39,568 nucleotides of DNA from CAYSYH01 sp964435455 (lineage in GTDB: Bacteria > Patescibacteriota > WWE3 > 2-01-FULL-39-13 > JAACPI01): contig CAYSYH010000004.1 of assembly GCA_964435455.1 (NCBI GenBank), positions 1-39,568 of the forward strand. Reading direction: 5' to 3'. The notes under the pieces were generated by a model that saw only the letters and a list, made by a program, of their open reading frames with translations, had not been told where the DNA came from and made no database searches. Positions 8,633-17,026 of this stretch are shown here, one piece after another. A program made the translations under genes and the position numbers. Within the stretch, counting starts at the first letter, position 1. Each line of letters begins with the position of its first letter.

Positions 8633-9506
8633 AAAATATAAGGTATTTATTTTTTATAGTCTATCTGTATTATTATTATTATTTATTTTTTTATTTGTTT
8701 TTTATTTTTTTAGTAGATATTTTGATAATTCATCTATTACTCATATTGACCAAAAAAAAAGCTCTTTAATTGTTGCTAGTCCTGAGATTGTGTACCCTCA
8801 TAAAAAAGCTGTACTTGGTATATCGGATTATAATAAAAAAGTTACTATAGATTTAGAAGACTCCCTACAAAAAACAATTTCTAAATATTCAAAAAATGTT
8901 TCCTTCGGGGTTTATTTTATTGACTCTAACACCAGTATAAAAATAAATTCCAATAGGACCTTTAAGTTTCCTGCTATGATAAATTTAATAATTGCCTTAT
9001 CTACTTTAGAGAGAGTTAATAAAAAATCCTTAGATTTAAATGACACCATAAAAGGTATAAAAATTAGTAATCATTTAAAAAATTTATTTTTAGTTAAGCC
9101 TATATATAAAAATTCTAAGAATGATTTGTTGGAGTTCTTAGGTTTGCCTTACCTACAAAAAAAGGTTAATAACTATGGTTTAAATAATACAGATATTATT
9201 AAACAAACTACTACTGTGTCTGATTCTATTTTGTTATGGAAAAATATTTATACACGGTCTTACCTAGACGATAATTATACTGAATATTTATTAACTTTAA
9301 CTAACAGTCAAAAGGAGTTATCTTTGTTTAAAGATTATTCACATTATTTTACACTTGCTAATAAAATAGGATCTTCAAAAGAGAGCTCTTTATTTTTAAC
9401 TTCAGATCCTTTTGTTATGGCTGTTTTTACTGAAGGTTTATCTCCCATTCAATCTAAAATACTTTTTTCTAGGATTATCAATATAATAACTGTCAATGGG
9501 TTATAA
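8610..9506 (+). CDS. Membrane-anchored beta-lactamase-fold protein, catalytic residues replaced
   Basis: The 298-residue product has a basic start, one long hydrophobic helix (about 11-34) and an external domain resembling class A beta-lactamases (beta-lactamase2 family). The segment FKFPAMINLIIALSTLERV (118-136) aligns with the S-x-x-K helix of that family, but the catalytic Ser is Ala122 and the Lys is Asn125. Later elements include NNYGLNNTDI and a degenerate K-T-G as ANKIGSS. It is therefore unlikely to hydrolyse beta-lactams and may instead bind a ligand or partner at the cell surface. ATG codons at 8610 and 8616 are both possible. It overlaps SOD by 23 bases and the next gene by 11, which implies one operon. 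Confidence 0.65.
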   Translation: MPMAVIFRKYKVFIFYSLSVLLLLFIFLFVFYFFSRYFDNSSITHIDQKKSSLIVASPEIVYPHKKAVLGISDYNKKVTIDLEDSLQKTISKYSKNVSFGVYFIDSNTSIKINSNRTFKFPAMINLIIALSTLERVNKKSLDLNDTIKGIKISNHLKNLFLVKPIYKNSKNDLLEFLGLPYLQKKVNNYGLNNTDIIKQTTTVSDSILLWKNIYTRSYLDDNYTEYLLTLTNSQKELSLFKDYSHYFTLANKIGSSKESSLFLTSDPFVMAVFTEGLSPIQSKILFSRIINIITVNGL

Positions 9507-9945
9507 AAAAATACGCCTTGAATTTATACTAGTTGCTTTACAATTTTCTTTTTTGTTTTTGCTCTTTTTGCACGCCATTTTTTCTTTTAAATACCGCTTA
9601 AATTTATTATCTTTTATTATTTTTTGTTTAGGTATTTTTTTAGGTATTTGGTCTTTGTTTACAATGAGTAAATATAGTACTTTTTCTATATTTCCCTCTC
9701 CTAAAAAATCTACAAAACTTTTAAAAAAAGGACCTTATGCTTATATTAGGCACCCCATGTATATTTCTATTTTAGTTTCTTTATTACCTTTTATTTTTGA
9801 CATTACATCTTTTTTGCTATATTTTATTCTTTTTATAATATTATCTTTGAAAATAAATTACGAAGAAAAAATACTTTCTACTAAAATAAAAGGGTATAGA
9901 GAATATAAAAAATCTACAAAAAGAATGATTCCCTGGATTTTTTAA
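9496..9945 (+). CDS. Isoprenylcysteine carboxyl methyltransferase-like membrane protein
   Basis: This 149-residue integral membrane protein has three or four hydrophobic segments and the motif KGPYAYIRHPMYIS at about residues 75-88, which is the hallmark of the ICMT/PEMT superfamily of membrane methyltransferases. A conserved E in NYEEKIL and the Y-R-E-Y-K element near the end complete the usual C-terminal SAM-binding part. Bacterial members modify unknown small molecules or lipids. It overlaps the preceding gene by 11 bases and ends just before a strong bidirectional terminator, so it closes the SOD operon. Confidence 0.82.
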   Translation: MGYKKIRLEFILVALQFSFLFLLFLHAIFSFKYRLNLLSFIIFCLGIFLGIWSLFTMSKYSTFSIFPSPKKSTKLLKKGPYAYIRHPMYISILVSLLPFIFDITSFLLYFILFIILSLKINYEEKILSTKIKGYREYKKSTKRMIPWIF

Positions 9946-9958
9946 AAAAAATGAAAAT

Positions 9959-10000
9959 CCCCCTTAAGAATATTTATCCTTAAGGGGTAAGGGGTTTTTT
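9959..10000. terminator. Bidirectional intrinsic terminator
   Basis: A perfect nine-base-pair stem, CCCCTTAAG (9960-9968) and CTTAAGGGG (9979-9987), encloses a ten-base loop. On the plus side it is followed shortly by TTTTTT (9995-10000). On the minus side an A-rich tract on the plus strand (9945-9958) gives a T-rich tail. It separates the SOD operon from the convergent 25-codon gene and could serve both. Confidence 0.65.
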
Positions 10001-10004
10001 ATAA

Positions 10005-10082
10005 TTATTCTCCTTCTGTGTTCCCTTTTTTTCCGCCAAATAGCCCTCTAACGAAGGAGAGTACTTTTTGTAATAAGTTCAT
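10005..10082 (-). CDS. Predicted 25-residue small protein
   Basis: The short open frame encodes 25 residues. Residues 1-15 (MNLLQKVLSFVRGLF) can form an amphipathic helix with Leu, Val and Phe on one face and Lys and Arg on the other. After it comes GGKKGNTEGE, a flexible charged tail. Three features suggest a real gene. A perfect TATAAT sits exactly six bases before the ATG, as at six other genes in the window. A stem-loop terminator lies directly after the stop. And it fills a 199-base gap where no other gene fits. Membrane-surface association is inferred from the helix only. No homologue is recalled with certainty. Confidence 0.5.
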   Translation of the reverse strand: MNLLQKVLSFVRGLFGGKKGNTEGE

Positions 10083-10088
10083 ATTAAA

Positions 10089-10094
10089 ATTATA
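10089..10094 (-). promoter_or_regulatory. -10 box of the 25-residue gene (leaderless type)
   Basis: The minus strand reads TATAAT, followed by six bases and then the ATG at 10082. No clear -35 is visible. It lies back to back with the promoter of the phosphohexomutase gene in a 62-base divergent region. Confidence 0.45.
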
Positions 10095-10129
10095 CATAAA
10101 TAAAGATTAATAATCTATAATTTACTCTA

Positions 10130-10138
10130 TGCTATAAT
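10130..10138 (+). promoter_or_regulatory. Extended -10 promoter of the phosphohexomutase gene (leaderless type)
   Basis: TGC-TATAAT is a perfect extended -10 box. Six bases separate it from the ATG at 10145, so transcription should start on or next to the start codon. Confidence 0.6.
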
Positions 10139-10144
10139 TTATTT

Positions 10145-11527
10145 ATGCAAAAAGTTTCTTCTATATTTAAAACTTTTGATATTAGGGGACTATATAAAAA
10201 AGAAATAAATTCAAATGTAATAACTAAAATAGCATATTCCTATGTTACAGAATTTAAACCCTCAAAAGTGGTTTTAGGCTTTGATGCGCGCGAAGGTTCT
10301 ATACATCTTGCTTCTATATTTAAAAAAAATTTATTAGATTTAGGCGTAGATGTTGTGAATGTGGGAATGGTGTCAACCCCTCGCCTCTATTATTCTTCTT
10401 TCAAATGTAATATACCTTTTGGTGTAATGTTTACAGCTTCTCATGAACCCAAAGAATATGTTGGCTTAAAATTTACTATAAAGGGTCTTCCTCCTTCTAA
10501 GGACAAGTTATTAAGTTTAAAAAAAAGATTTTTATCTCTTGATAAATTTAACTTCTTTAGTACTAGTAGTAAAAGGGGTAAATATGAATTTTTAGATATA
10601 TCTAAAGATTATGTTAACGATGTTTTAAGCTTTGATAATTATTCCTTTAAACCTTTTAATATTGTTGTAGATTGTGGGAACAGTGTAAATTCTGATATTG
10701 TACATAAAATATTTAATTCTGGTTTAAGCTTAAACTCTACCTATATTCTTTATGATACAGTAGATTCTTCTTTTCCCTCCCATGGATTAAATCCAAAAGA
10801 GCTAAAAAATCAAAAGCCTTTAGCTAGAGCTATCAAAAAGTATAAAGCAGATTTAGGTATACTTTGGGATGGTGACGCTGACAGAGTTTATTTTTTAGAC
10901 TCTTTTGGTAATGCAATACCTCCACAATTTGTTGCGGCTATAGTAGGTTCTTATATGGTTTTAAATGATAAAAATAGAAAAAAAGTAGTTGTTGATATAA
11001 GAACTGGCTCGATAGTAAAAGATTTGGTAGAAAAAAGCGGGGGAGTTGTTAAAGTTGTTAAAGCTTGGCATACAGAACTAAAATATGCTATGCAAAAAGA
11101 CTCATCTATTATCTTTGGTAGCGAAACTTCTGGGCATTATGTGTTTAGAGATTTTTATAAAATAGATGATGGTTTACTTATGTCTTTAATGTTTTTACAA
11201 GCTGTCTCTCAAAACAGAAAAACTTTAAAAAATTTATTATCTTTTCTTTATAAAAGGTATTTTGTTCCCGAAGAGGCTAACTTTATAGTGCCTAATACTC
11301 AAAAATTACTTGATTTGGTATTAAATAAATATAAATCCTTAGGTTCAGTTATTTTGCTTGATGGAGTTTCTATAAAATCTTCAGATTGGTATTTTAATTT
11401 AAGGCCTTCAAAAACAGAACCTTTGTTACGTTTAAATTTTAGTGGTACTTCCACTTATAAAGTAAAAGAATTTTATGACGATTTATTAAATTTTATAACT
11501 TTTTGCGGAGGATCTCTGGTTAGCTAA
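10145..11527 (+). CDS. manB: Phosphomannomutase/phosphoglucomutase
   Basis: This 460-residue alpha-D-phosphohexomutase moves phosphate between C1 and C6 of hexose phosphates, feeding sugar nucleotide synthesis. The four active-site regions are visible: the phosphoserine loop GVMFTASHEPKEYVGLK (Ser99; many relatives have N where this has E after the His), the metal loop WDGDADR near residue 240, the sugar-specificity loop FGSETSGHYVF near 325, and the phosphate-binding RPSKTEPLLR near 420. Domain order and length are complete. The choice between mannose and glucose as main substrate cannot be made from these motifs, so the symbol is the conventional one for the family. The rhomboid gene follows 12 bases after the stop. 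Confidence 0.9.
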   Translation: MQKVSSIFKTFDIRGLYKKEINSNVITKIAYSYVTEFKPSKVVLGFDAREGSIHLASIFKKNLLDLGVDVVNVGMVSTPRLYYSSFKCNIPFGVMFTASHEPKEYVGLKFTIKGLPPSKDKLLSLKKRFLSLDKFNFFSTSSKRGKYEFLDISKDYVNDVLSFDNYSFKPFNIVVDCGNSVNSDIVHKIFNSGLSLNSTYILYDTVDSSFPSHGLNPKELKNQKPLARAIKKYKADLGILWDGDADRVYFLDSFGNAIPPQFVAAIVGSYMVLNDKNRKKVVVDIRTGSIVKDLVEKSGGVVKVVKAWHTELKYAMQKDSSIIFGSETSGHYVFRDFYKIDDGLLMSLMFLQAVSQNRKTLKNLLSFLYKRYFVPEEANFIVPNTQKLLDLVLNKYKSLGSVILLDGVSIKSSDWYFNLRPSKTEPLLRLNFSGTSTYKVKEFYDDLLNFITFCGGSLVS

Positions 11528-11539
11528 AAGTAAATAAAT

Positions 11540-12208
11540 ATGTTTCCCCTTTATGATATTGCACCAACCAAAAAAACTCCTTTGATTAATTATTTATTAA
11601 TAATTTTTACATCTTTGGTTTTTTTAGTTGAGTTAACAGTTTCTAATATAGATTCTTTTGTTTATAAATGGGCGTTGGTTCCTTCAAATATAAATTTCTC
11701 TAACCTTCGTACTTTATACCCTTTTATAACATCTATTTTTTTACATGGAAGCTTTTTCCATATTTTTTCTAACCTTTGGTTTTTACGAATATTTGGGGAT
11801 AATGTAGAAGATGATTTAGGACATATTCAATATTTTTTGTTTTATATATTTGGAGGTATTTTTGCAGCTCTAACGCAATATATTATAATTCCTCATTCAA
11901 CTATTCCTTTTTTAGGAGCCAGTGGAGCTATATCCGCTGTTTTGGGTTATTATTTTGTTAGATTTCCTTCTCATTATGTAAAAACCGTTGTTCCCTTATT
12001 TCCTCTATTTTTTACTGTAGATTTACCTGCATATATACTTTTATTTTACTGGTTTATTACTCAGTTTTTTAATGGTACTTCTTCTCTAATTCATTTTACA
12101 AATACTCAAAGTAGTGGGGGAATAGCTTGGTGGGCTCATATAGGCGGTTTTGCTTTTGGTTATTTATATGGGTTATTTAATAAAAAGTTAAAAGGCTCTT
12201 TTAACTAA
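11540..12208 (+). CDS. Rhomboid family intramembrane serine protease
   Basis: Rhomboids cut membrane proteins within the lipid bilayer. The 222-residue protein has about six membrane segments, the H-x-x-x-N-type motif in HGSFFHIFSNLWFLRIFGDNVE (69-90), the catalytic Ser128 in FLGASGAISAVLG and the partner His200 in WWAHIGGFAFGYLYG. Both catalytic residues are present, so it should be active. The substrate is unknown. It has no added cytosolic domain. It lies 12 bases after the phosphohexomutase gene and 47 bases before the next one. Confidence 0.93.
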   Translation: MFPLYDIAPTKKTPLINYLLIIFTSLVFLVELTVSNIDSFVYKWALVPSNINFSNLRTLYPFITSIFLHGSFFHIFSNLWFLRIFGDNVEDDLGHIQYFLFYIFGGIFAALTQYIIIPHSTIPFLGASGAISAVLGYYFVRFPSHYVKTVVPLFPLFFTVDLPAYILLFYWFITQFFNGTSSLIHFTNTQSSGGIAWWAHIGGFAFGYLYGLFNKKLKGSFN

Positions 12209-12255
12209 TGTAATTTTACAGTATACTTACTTTATACTAATTTAAATTAAATATA

Positions 12256-12960
12256 ATGGAAAATAGAAAACCAGCTAACAAAAAAAGAAATTCAACTTCT
12301 AAATCCTTAAATAAAAAGCCTTCTAAATCTAAAAATACTATAAGGGTAGAAAAAATGTCTTATTTAAGCAAATCAAAAGTTGTTTACCTAGTTTTTTCTT
12401 TATTTATTATTTTGTTAGTTACAGTTGCTTTTATAAGAAGAGATCTTTTTATTGTTGCTACTGTTGATGGTAAACCCATAACCAGATTAAATTTAATCAA
12501 AGAATTAGAAAATAGAGCAGGGGGGCAAGTTTTGGATGAACTTATACTAAAAAAGACTATTGAATCTGAGGCTTCTAAATCTGGTGTAACTGTTAGCGAA
12601 AAAGATATAGATGAGGAAATAAAAAAAATAGAGCAAGATGTTAAAAAACAAGGTGGTACTTTAGATCAAATGTTGTCTTTGCAAGGTATTACTAAAAAAG
12701 TTCTTAGAGAAAATTTAAGATTTAGACTTTTATTATTAAAAATTATGGGTGATAAAGTAAAAGTGACTGATGAAGAGGTTAATAATTATATTGAACAAAA
12801 TAAAGAGTCTTTACCCAAAGGTAAAAGTGATGATGAATTAAAATCTTACGTTAAAGATCTTTTACAACAACAAAAATATTCTAGTCAGATAAACTCGTTT
12901 TTAGAGGACCTTAAATCAAAGCATTCCATCAGTAATTATTATAATAGATCAAAAAAATAA
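12256..12960 (+). CDS. Membrane-anchored SurA_N-like chaperone/foldase without PPIase domain
   Basis: The 234-residue protein has a basic, Ser/Lys/Asn-rich cytosolic head of about 40 residues, one membrane helix (about 43-61), and an outer region beginning VATVDGKPITRLNLIKELENR. That segment matches the start of the SurA/PrsA N-terminal chaperone domain, and the helical continuation (VTDEEVNNYI) fits the same fold. The parvulin (PpiC) prolyl isomerase domain is absent, so folding help without isomerase activity is inferred. ATG codons at 12256 and 12355 are both possible; the second would remove most of the basic head. A TATACT box lies at 12233-12238. Confidence 0.75.
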   Translation: MENRKPANKKRNSTSKSLNKKPSKSKNTIRVEKMSYLSKSKVVYLVFSLFIILLVTVAFIRRDLFIVATVDGKPITRLNLIKELENRAGGQVLDELILKKTIESEASKSGVTVSEKDIDEEIKKIEQDVKKQGGTLDQMLSLQGITKKVLRENLRFRLLLLKIMGDKVKVTDEEVNNYIEQNKESLPKGKSDDELKSYVKDLLQQQKYSSQINSFLEDLKSKHSISNYYNRSKK

Positions 12961-12984
12961 AAAATATGAATCATACTTTTTTAT

Positions 12985-14022
12985 ATGGGTAGTATTTCTC
13001 CCCTAGTTTTTGTTTTTTTATTTATTTTAATTCTTCTATCGGGAATTTTTTCGGGTGCAGAAATAGCTTTTTTTTCCATTAGTAAAGCAAGTTTATATAC
13101 TCTGGTAAGAAAAAAACATAGAGGATCAAATAAACTTTTACAAATAAAAAATAATCCGGATAGACTACTTATAACAATACTTATTGGTAATAATATTGTT
13201 AACATAGCTTCTTCTTCTTTAGCTACATATATTGCAACTTCTGTTTTTGGAAGTTTGGGTATTGGTTTAGCTACAGGAATAATGACTTTATTAATATTGA
13301 CTTTTGGAGAGGTATTGCCTAAATCTTTGGCTAGTAGGTATTCACACTCTATTGCTTTATTACTTGCTCCCATTTTTTATTATTTGCAAATATTATTTTA
13401 TCCTTTTAGTTTTTTGTTTGAACTACTTTTAAAATTTCTAAATAGGCTTTTTTTAAAAAAGCCCGCTATTAAAGATTTATACTACAAAGAGGACATAAAA
13501 TCTTTAGCACATTTAGCTTATCAGGAGGGTTTTCTGGTAAAAAACGAGCATAAAATCTTAAAAAATCTTTTAAAATTTAATAAACATACAATAAAAGATA
13601 TTGTTGTTCCCTTAAAGCACGTACATTATTTTAATAGCGAAAAAACTTTGGAAGATTATAAAAATTATGTTAAAAAAAGTCCTTATTCTAGGATACCTGT
13701 ACTAAGTAATCATTTAAATATTGTAGGTATTTTGTATTTGCGTGATTTGATTTTTATACCTAAAAAAAATTGGGGGAAAATTAAAGTAAAAAAAGTATGT
13801 AAACCGGCTGTTTCTGTAGATTTGATGCATAATTTAAATTATATGTTGAATATTTTTAAAAAAACTAGGACACATATGGCTATTGTAATGAAAAATAAAA
13901 AAGTTTATGGTATAGTTACTTTAGAAGATGTATTAGAACGTTTAGTTGGTGATATACAGGATGAAACCGATTTGCCCTTGTATCATTCAAAACTTTTAAT
14001 TAAAGAAACAAGAAATCCTTAG
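12985..14022 (+). CDS. CNNM/CorC-type membrane protein (DUF21 plus CBS pair)
   Basis: The 345-residue protein begins with a DUF21 domain (about 1-175, four hydrophobic segments, with FSGAEIAFFSISKASL near residue 20 and TFGEVLPKSLASRYS near 108). A CBS pair follows (about 195-320), ending in YGIVTLEDVLERLVGDIQDE. This is the layout of the CNNM/hemolysin C family, linked to Mg2+ or divalent-cation transport. The small C-terminal CorC_HlyC domain of the usual 420-residue form is missing. An earlier ATG at 12966 stops after eight codons. A CATACT box ends seven bases before the ATG. The DUF202 gene follows seven bases after the stop. Confidence 0.88.
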   Translation: MGSISPLVFVFLFILILLSGIFSGAEIAFFSISKASLYTLVRKKHRGSNKLLQIKNNPDRLLITILIGNNIVNIASSSLATYIATSVFGSLGIGLATGIMTLLILTFGEVLPKSLASRYSHSIALLLAPIFYYLQILFYPFSFLFELLLKFLNRLFLKKPAIKDLYYKEDIKSLAHLAYQEGFLVKNEHKILKNLLKFNKHTIKDIVVPLKHVHYFNSEKTLEDYKNYVKKSPYSRIPVLSNHLNIVGILYLRDLIFIPKKNWGKIKVKKVCKPAVSVDLMHNLNYMLNIFKKTRTHMAIVMKNKKVYGIVTLEDVLERLVGDIQDETDLPLYHSKLLIKETRNP

Positions 14023-14029
14023 GTAAAAT

Positions 14030-14269
14030 ATGAAAAAAAGTATTAAAAATTTAGAACTTTTAGCTAGGCGACGTACAGAGCTTGCTATAGAAAGAACTTA
14101 TTTATCATATCTTCGTACTGCTTCGGCTTCTGCTATTTTTGGATTTGGCATATTTAAACTATTTAAAGGACCTAGTTCTTTAATAGCCGCCTTTATTTTT
14201 GTATTTTTTTCTTTAGTTATTGTATTGATAGGGACTTATAAATTTTTACAAAGGAAAAAAGGCAAATAA
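14030..14269 (+). CDS. DUF202 family small membrane protein
   Basis: The 79-residue protein has the DUF202 pattern: a charged N-terminal helix ELLARRRTELAIERTYLSYLRT (7-28) followed by two hydrophobic segments (about 30-45 and 51-70) and a short basic tail. The E-R-T-x-L-x-x-x-R-T element is the family hallmark. The family function is not established; yeast relatives sit in the vacuolar transporter complex. It lies seven bases after the CNNM-like gene on the same strand and is probably co-transcribed. Confidence 0.85.
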   Translation: MKKSIKNLELLARRRTELAIERTYLSYLRTASASAIFGFGIFKLFKGPSSLIAAFIFVFFSLVIVLIGTYKFLQRKKGK

Positions 14270-14317
14270 TTATTTTTATTATTTGTAATTTAATTTTTTA
14301 TTTTAAAAAAGGTTACT

Positions 14318-14860
14318 ATGGCTAAATTATTTTATACAGAGCAACGAGTTGGGGTTTTTGTAGATGTTCAAAATATGTATTATTCTTGTAAAAATTTGTA
14401 TAATGCTAATTTAAATTTTGGGAATGTATTAAAATATGCTGTTAAAAAACGTAACTTAATTAGGGCTTTTGCTTATGTAATTAAAGCCGATGTTGGAAAG
14501 GAACAGGATTTTTTTGATGCCTTAACTTTGCAAGGTTACGAAGTCCGTTCTAAAGATTTACAAATATTTGTAGGTGGACAAAAAAAGGGTGATTGGGATG
14601 TAGGTTTAACTATAGACGCAGTTACCGTTGCAAAAAAAATAGATGTTGCTGTTTTGGTTACGGGAGATGGTGACTTTGTTCCTTTAGTAAGATATTTGCA
14701 AAATAATCAGGGTTGTAGGGTAGAATTAATGTCTTTTAGAAAAACTACTAGCAATGCTTTAATTGATTCTGTAGATAGTTTTTTTGATTTGGGAGAACAT
14801 AAAAGAGAGTTTTTGGTAAAAGCTAAAAGAAAAAATAAATTTTCAAGTAAAAGATCCTAA
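14318..14860 (+). CDS. NYN/LabA-like PIN-fold protein
   Basis: The 180-residue protein matches the NYN domain (LabA/DUF88), a PIN-like nuclease fold that acts on RNA. Acidic residues expected at the metal site appear in VGVFVDVQNMYYSC near residue 15, in DWDVGLTIDAV near 95 and in LVTGDGDFVPLV near 115. The end, SNALIDSVDSFFDLGEH, is also typical. The C-terminus is a short Lys/Arg-rich tail. An AAGG just before the ATG could be a ribosome binding site. The stop overlaps the VanW start as TAATG, so translation of the two is coupled, although the functional link is unknown. Confidence 0.88.
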   Translation: MAKLFYTEQRVGVFVDVQNMYYSCKNLYNANLNFGNVLKYAVKKRNLIRAFAYVIKADVGKEQDFFDALTLQGYEVRSKDLQIFVGGQKKGDWDVGLTIDAVTVAKKIDVAVLVTGDGDFVPLVRYLQNNQGCRVELMSFRKTTSNALIDSVDSFFDLGEHKREFLVKAKRKNKFSSKRS

Positions 14861-16602
14861 TGGTTTTATTTAGATTAAAGCGTTTTTACCTTTTCTATAC
14901 CCTTTCTATTTTTTTGCTTTCTTTAAGTGTGTTTAATTTATATTTTTATAATAAAGTTTTACCAGGGGTTTATTTGGGTGACGATTCTGTAAGTTACTTA
15001 AATAAAGAACAATTCTTAAAGAAATATGCTTATCTAAAAAATGAAAATAATATAAAAGTTCTCTTAAATACTGGAGATTTTTTTGAATTACCTTTAACTC
15101 AAGTTGATTTTTCTTATGATCTAGACTCTACGTATCAGCAAATTTTTTTAGTAGGTCGAGATTCTTTTTTTTCGCCTTATATTCACTATGTAAACTTTAT
15201 TTTAGGTAATACTGTCCATAAATACTTTATTTACTCTTATAATGAGGACACCTTAAATGTACTTATTTCTTCTATTTCTGCAAAGTACTATCCCGAAGTA
15301 GGAAATGCTTATTTTTATATAGATAAACAAGGGTCTTTAAATATAAAAGATGCTTCTTTTGGGAAAGATTTAGATGCTTCTTATTTTAGAGAATCTTTAA
15401 TTAATGCTTTTAAAAATGGTTCCACAAAAATAGAGCTAACTTTAAAAGATTTTAAACCTAGTATTTATGCTTCTGATTTAGTTTCTTTAAAACCTAAATT
15501 AGAAAAAATTTTAAATATTCCTTTTAAAATTTCTTTTGAAAATAGTTTATATGAGTTACCCAACGATAGGTTTTTAAAACTTTTGGATTTTTCTAAAAAT
15601 GAATCAGGCGATTTACATATAGTTTTAAATAAAGAAGAATTACAGAATTTAACTGTAGAGCTCTCAAATAAATATAATGTTACACCAAGAGGTACTTTAT
15701 TAAAAATTAATGGGGATACTATAGATTTTAAGCCCCCTTTGCAAGGAATATCGGTATTACAAGATGAATTATATAATAATTTAAAATCCTCTATTTTAAA
15801 AGCTTTAGATGCAACTTCTTCAGAAATTATTGTTCAAGTTCCTTTTACTAGAATTAACCCCCCTAAAACGCAAAATGATTATGGTATTACAGAGCTAATA
15901 GCAGAGGGTGTGTCTTATTTTAAGGGATCTTCCTATAATAGGGTGCGTAATATAGTAACTGCTAGTTCAAAAATAAAAGGTACTTTAGTAGCTCCTGGGG
16001 AAGAATTTAGTTTTAATAAAGCGGTTGGACCAATAACTTTAGACGCTGGTTTTAATCAAGCTTATATTATCTCTAAAGGGAGAACAACTTTAGGTACTGG
16101 TGGGGGGGTATGCCAGGTTTCTACGACTGTTTTTAGGGCTGCCTTAAATGCAGGGTTGCCTATTGTAAAAAGAACATCACATGCTTATAGAGTAAGTTAT
16201 TATGAACAAAAAGCTCCTATTGGGCTAGATGCTACTATTTATCAACCTAGTGTTGATTTTGTTTTTAAAAATGATACTAAAAATTATATTTTGGTTTATA
16301 CTGAGCTTGATGAAAGGGAAAGCCGTCTTTCTGTAAAAATATATGGTACTAAAGATGGTCGAACTGTCACTATTACAAAACCTTCTTATAAAAATCCAAT
16401 ACCGCCACCTCCAGCAAGATATATAGATGATCCTACTCTACCTAAAGGAAGTTTAGTTCAATTAGAGTACCCTGCTTGGGGGGGATTAGTTACATATACA
16501 CGTATAGTTAAGGATAAAGATGGTAATGTTATGTATAAAGATGATTTCAAGAATTATTATACTCCTTGGCCTGCTGTGTATAAAAGGGGTATAAAGGAAT
16601 AA
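14860..16602 (+). CDS. VanW family cell-surface protein
   Basis: The 580-residue protein has one N-terminal membrane helix (about 8-29). Two repeats resembling the YoaR-type peptidoglycan-binding domain follow, between about residues 60 and 330, and then a VanW domain with GEEFSFNKAVGPI near 385, GGGVCQVSTTVFRAAL near 415 and RTSHAYRVSYYEQKAPIGLDAT. The tail after 500 resembles the end of a G5-like region. Proteins of this build are thought to act at the cell wall, but their biochemistry is unsettled. Its first codon overlaps the stop of the NYN gene. It ends eight bases before the convergent small membrane protein gene. Confidence 0.9.
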   Translation: MVLFRLKRFYLFYTLSIFLLSLSVFNLYFYNKVLPGVYLGDDSVSYLNKEQFLKKYAYLKNENNIKVLLNTGDFFELPLTQVDFSYDLDSTYQQIFLVGRDSFFSPYIHYVNFILGNTVHKYFIYSYNEDTLNVLISSISAKYYPEVGNAYFYIDKQGSLNIKDASFGKDLDASYFRESLINAFKNGSTKIELTLKDFKPSIYASDLVSLKPKLEKILNIPFKISFENSLYELPNDRFLKLLDFSKNESGDLHIVLNKEELQNLTVELSNKYNVTPRGTLLKINGDTIDFKPPLQGISVLQDELYNNLKSSILKALDATSSEIIVQVPFTRINPPKTQNDYGITELIAEGVSYFKGSSYNRVRNIVTASSKIKGTLVAPGEEFSFNKAVGPITLDAGFNQAYIISKGRTTLGTGGGVCQVSTTVFRAALNAGLPIVKRTSHAYRVSYYEQKAPIGLDATIYQPSVDFVFKNDTKNYILVYTELDERESRLSVKIYGTKDGRTVTITKPSYKNPIPPPPARYIDDPTLPKGSLVQLEYPAWGGLVTYTRIVKDKDGNVMYKDDFKNYYTPWPAVYKRGIKE

Positions 16603-16609
16603 TATAATA

Positions 16610-17017
16610 TTATTGATTTTTTATTTTAACTTTTACTATTGTTTCTTTTGTATTTTTGTTATTAGAATTTTCTATATAAAACCTCAATATTTTGTTTTGT
16701 TTTTTGTACGAATTTTGGTTTTGCATTTTCCACCCTGAAAGTTTTGCGTAATTATTATAAAATTTTTTAATTTGGTTAACACTTAATTTTGTTGTATATA
16801 CAACCTTAGGCTCTCCATTATTGGGTGAATCTTCTGAAACTTTTTTGGCCTCTATGGGTATGGGTATTTTTTCTTGGTTGTATATTCCACGGACTTTTTT
16901 TGAGTTTCCTTTTTTTATTAAAATTTGTGTTGATATTATTAAAGTAATTAGTGATATACTTAAAAAAATATATACCCATACATTTTTTACTTTAGTATTT
17001 TTTATTTTTTTACTCAT
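16610..17017 (-). CDS. Small membrane-anchored hypothetical protein
   Basis: The 135-residue protein has a basic head, a single hydrophobic helix (about 13-34) and an outer domain of about 100 residues. It contains P-I-P-I-E-A-K-K followed by a strand-helix region in which S-V-N-Q-I-K-K-F-Y-N-N-Y leads to S-G-W-K-M. Similar short anchored proteins are common in this kind of genome, but no named family is recognised. It starts nine bases after mgtE on the same strand, so it is probably in the mgtE transcript; a role linked to magnesium would be guesswork. Confidence 0.62.
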   Translation of the reverse strand: MSKKIKNTKVKNVWVYIFLSISLITLIISTQILIKKGNSKKVRGIYNQEKIPIPIEAKKVSEDSPNNGEPKVVYTTKLSVNQIKKFYNNYAKLSGWKMQNQNSYKKQNKILRFYIENSNNKNTKETIVKVKIKNQ

Positions 17018-17026
17018 ACAAGTTTA

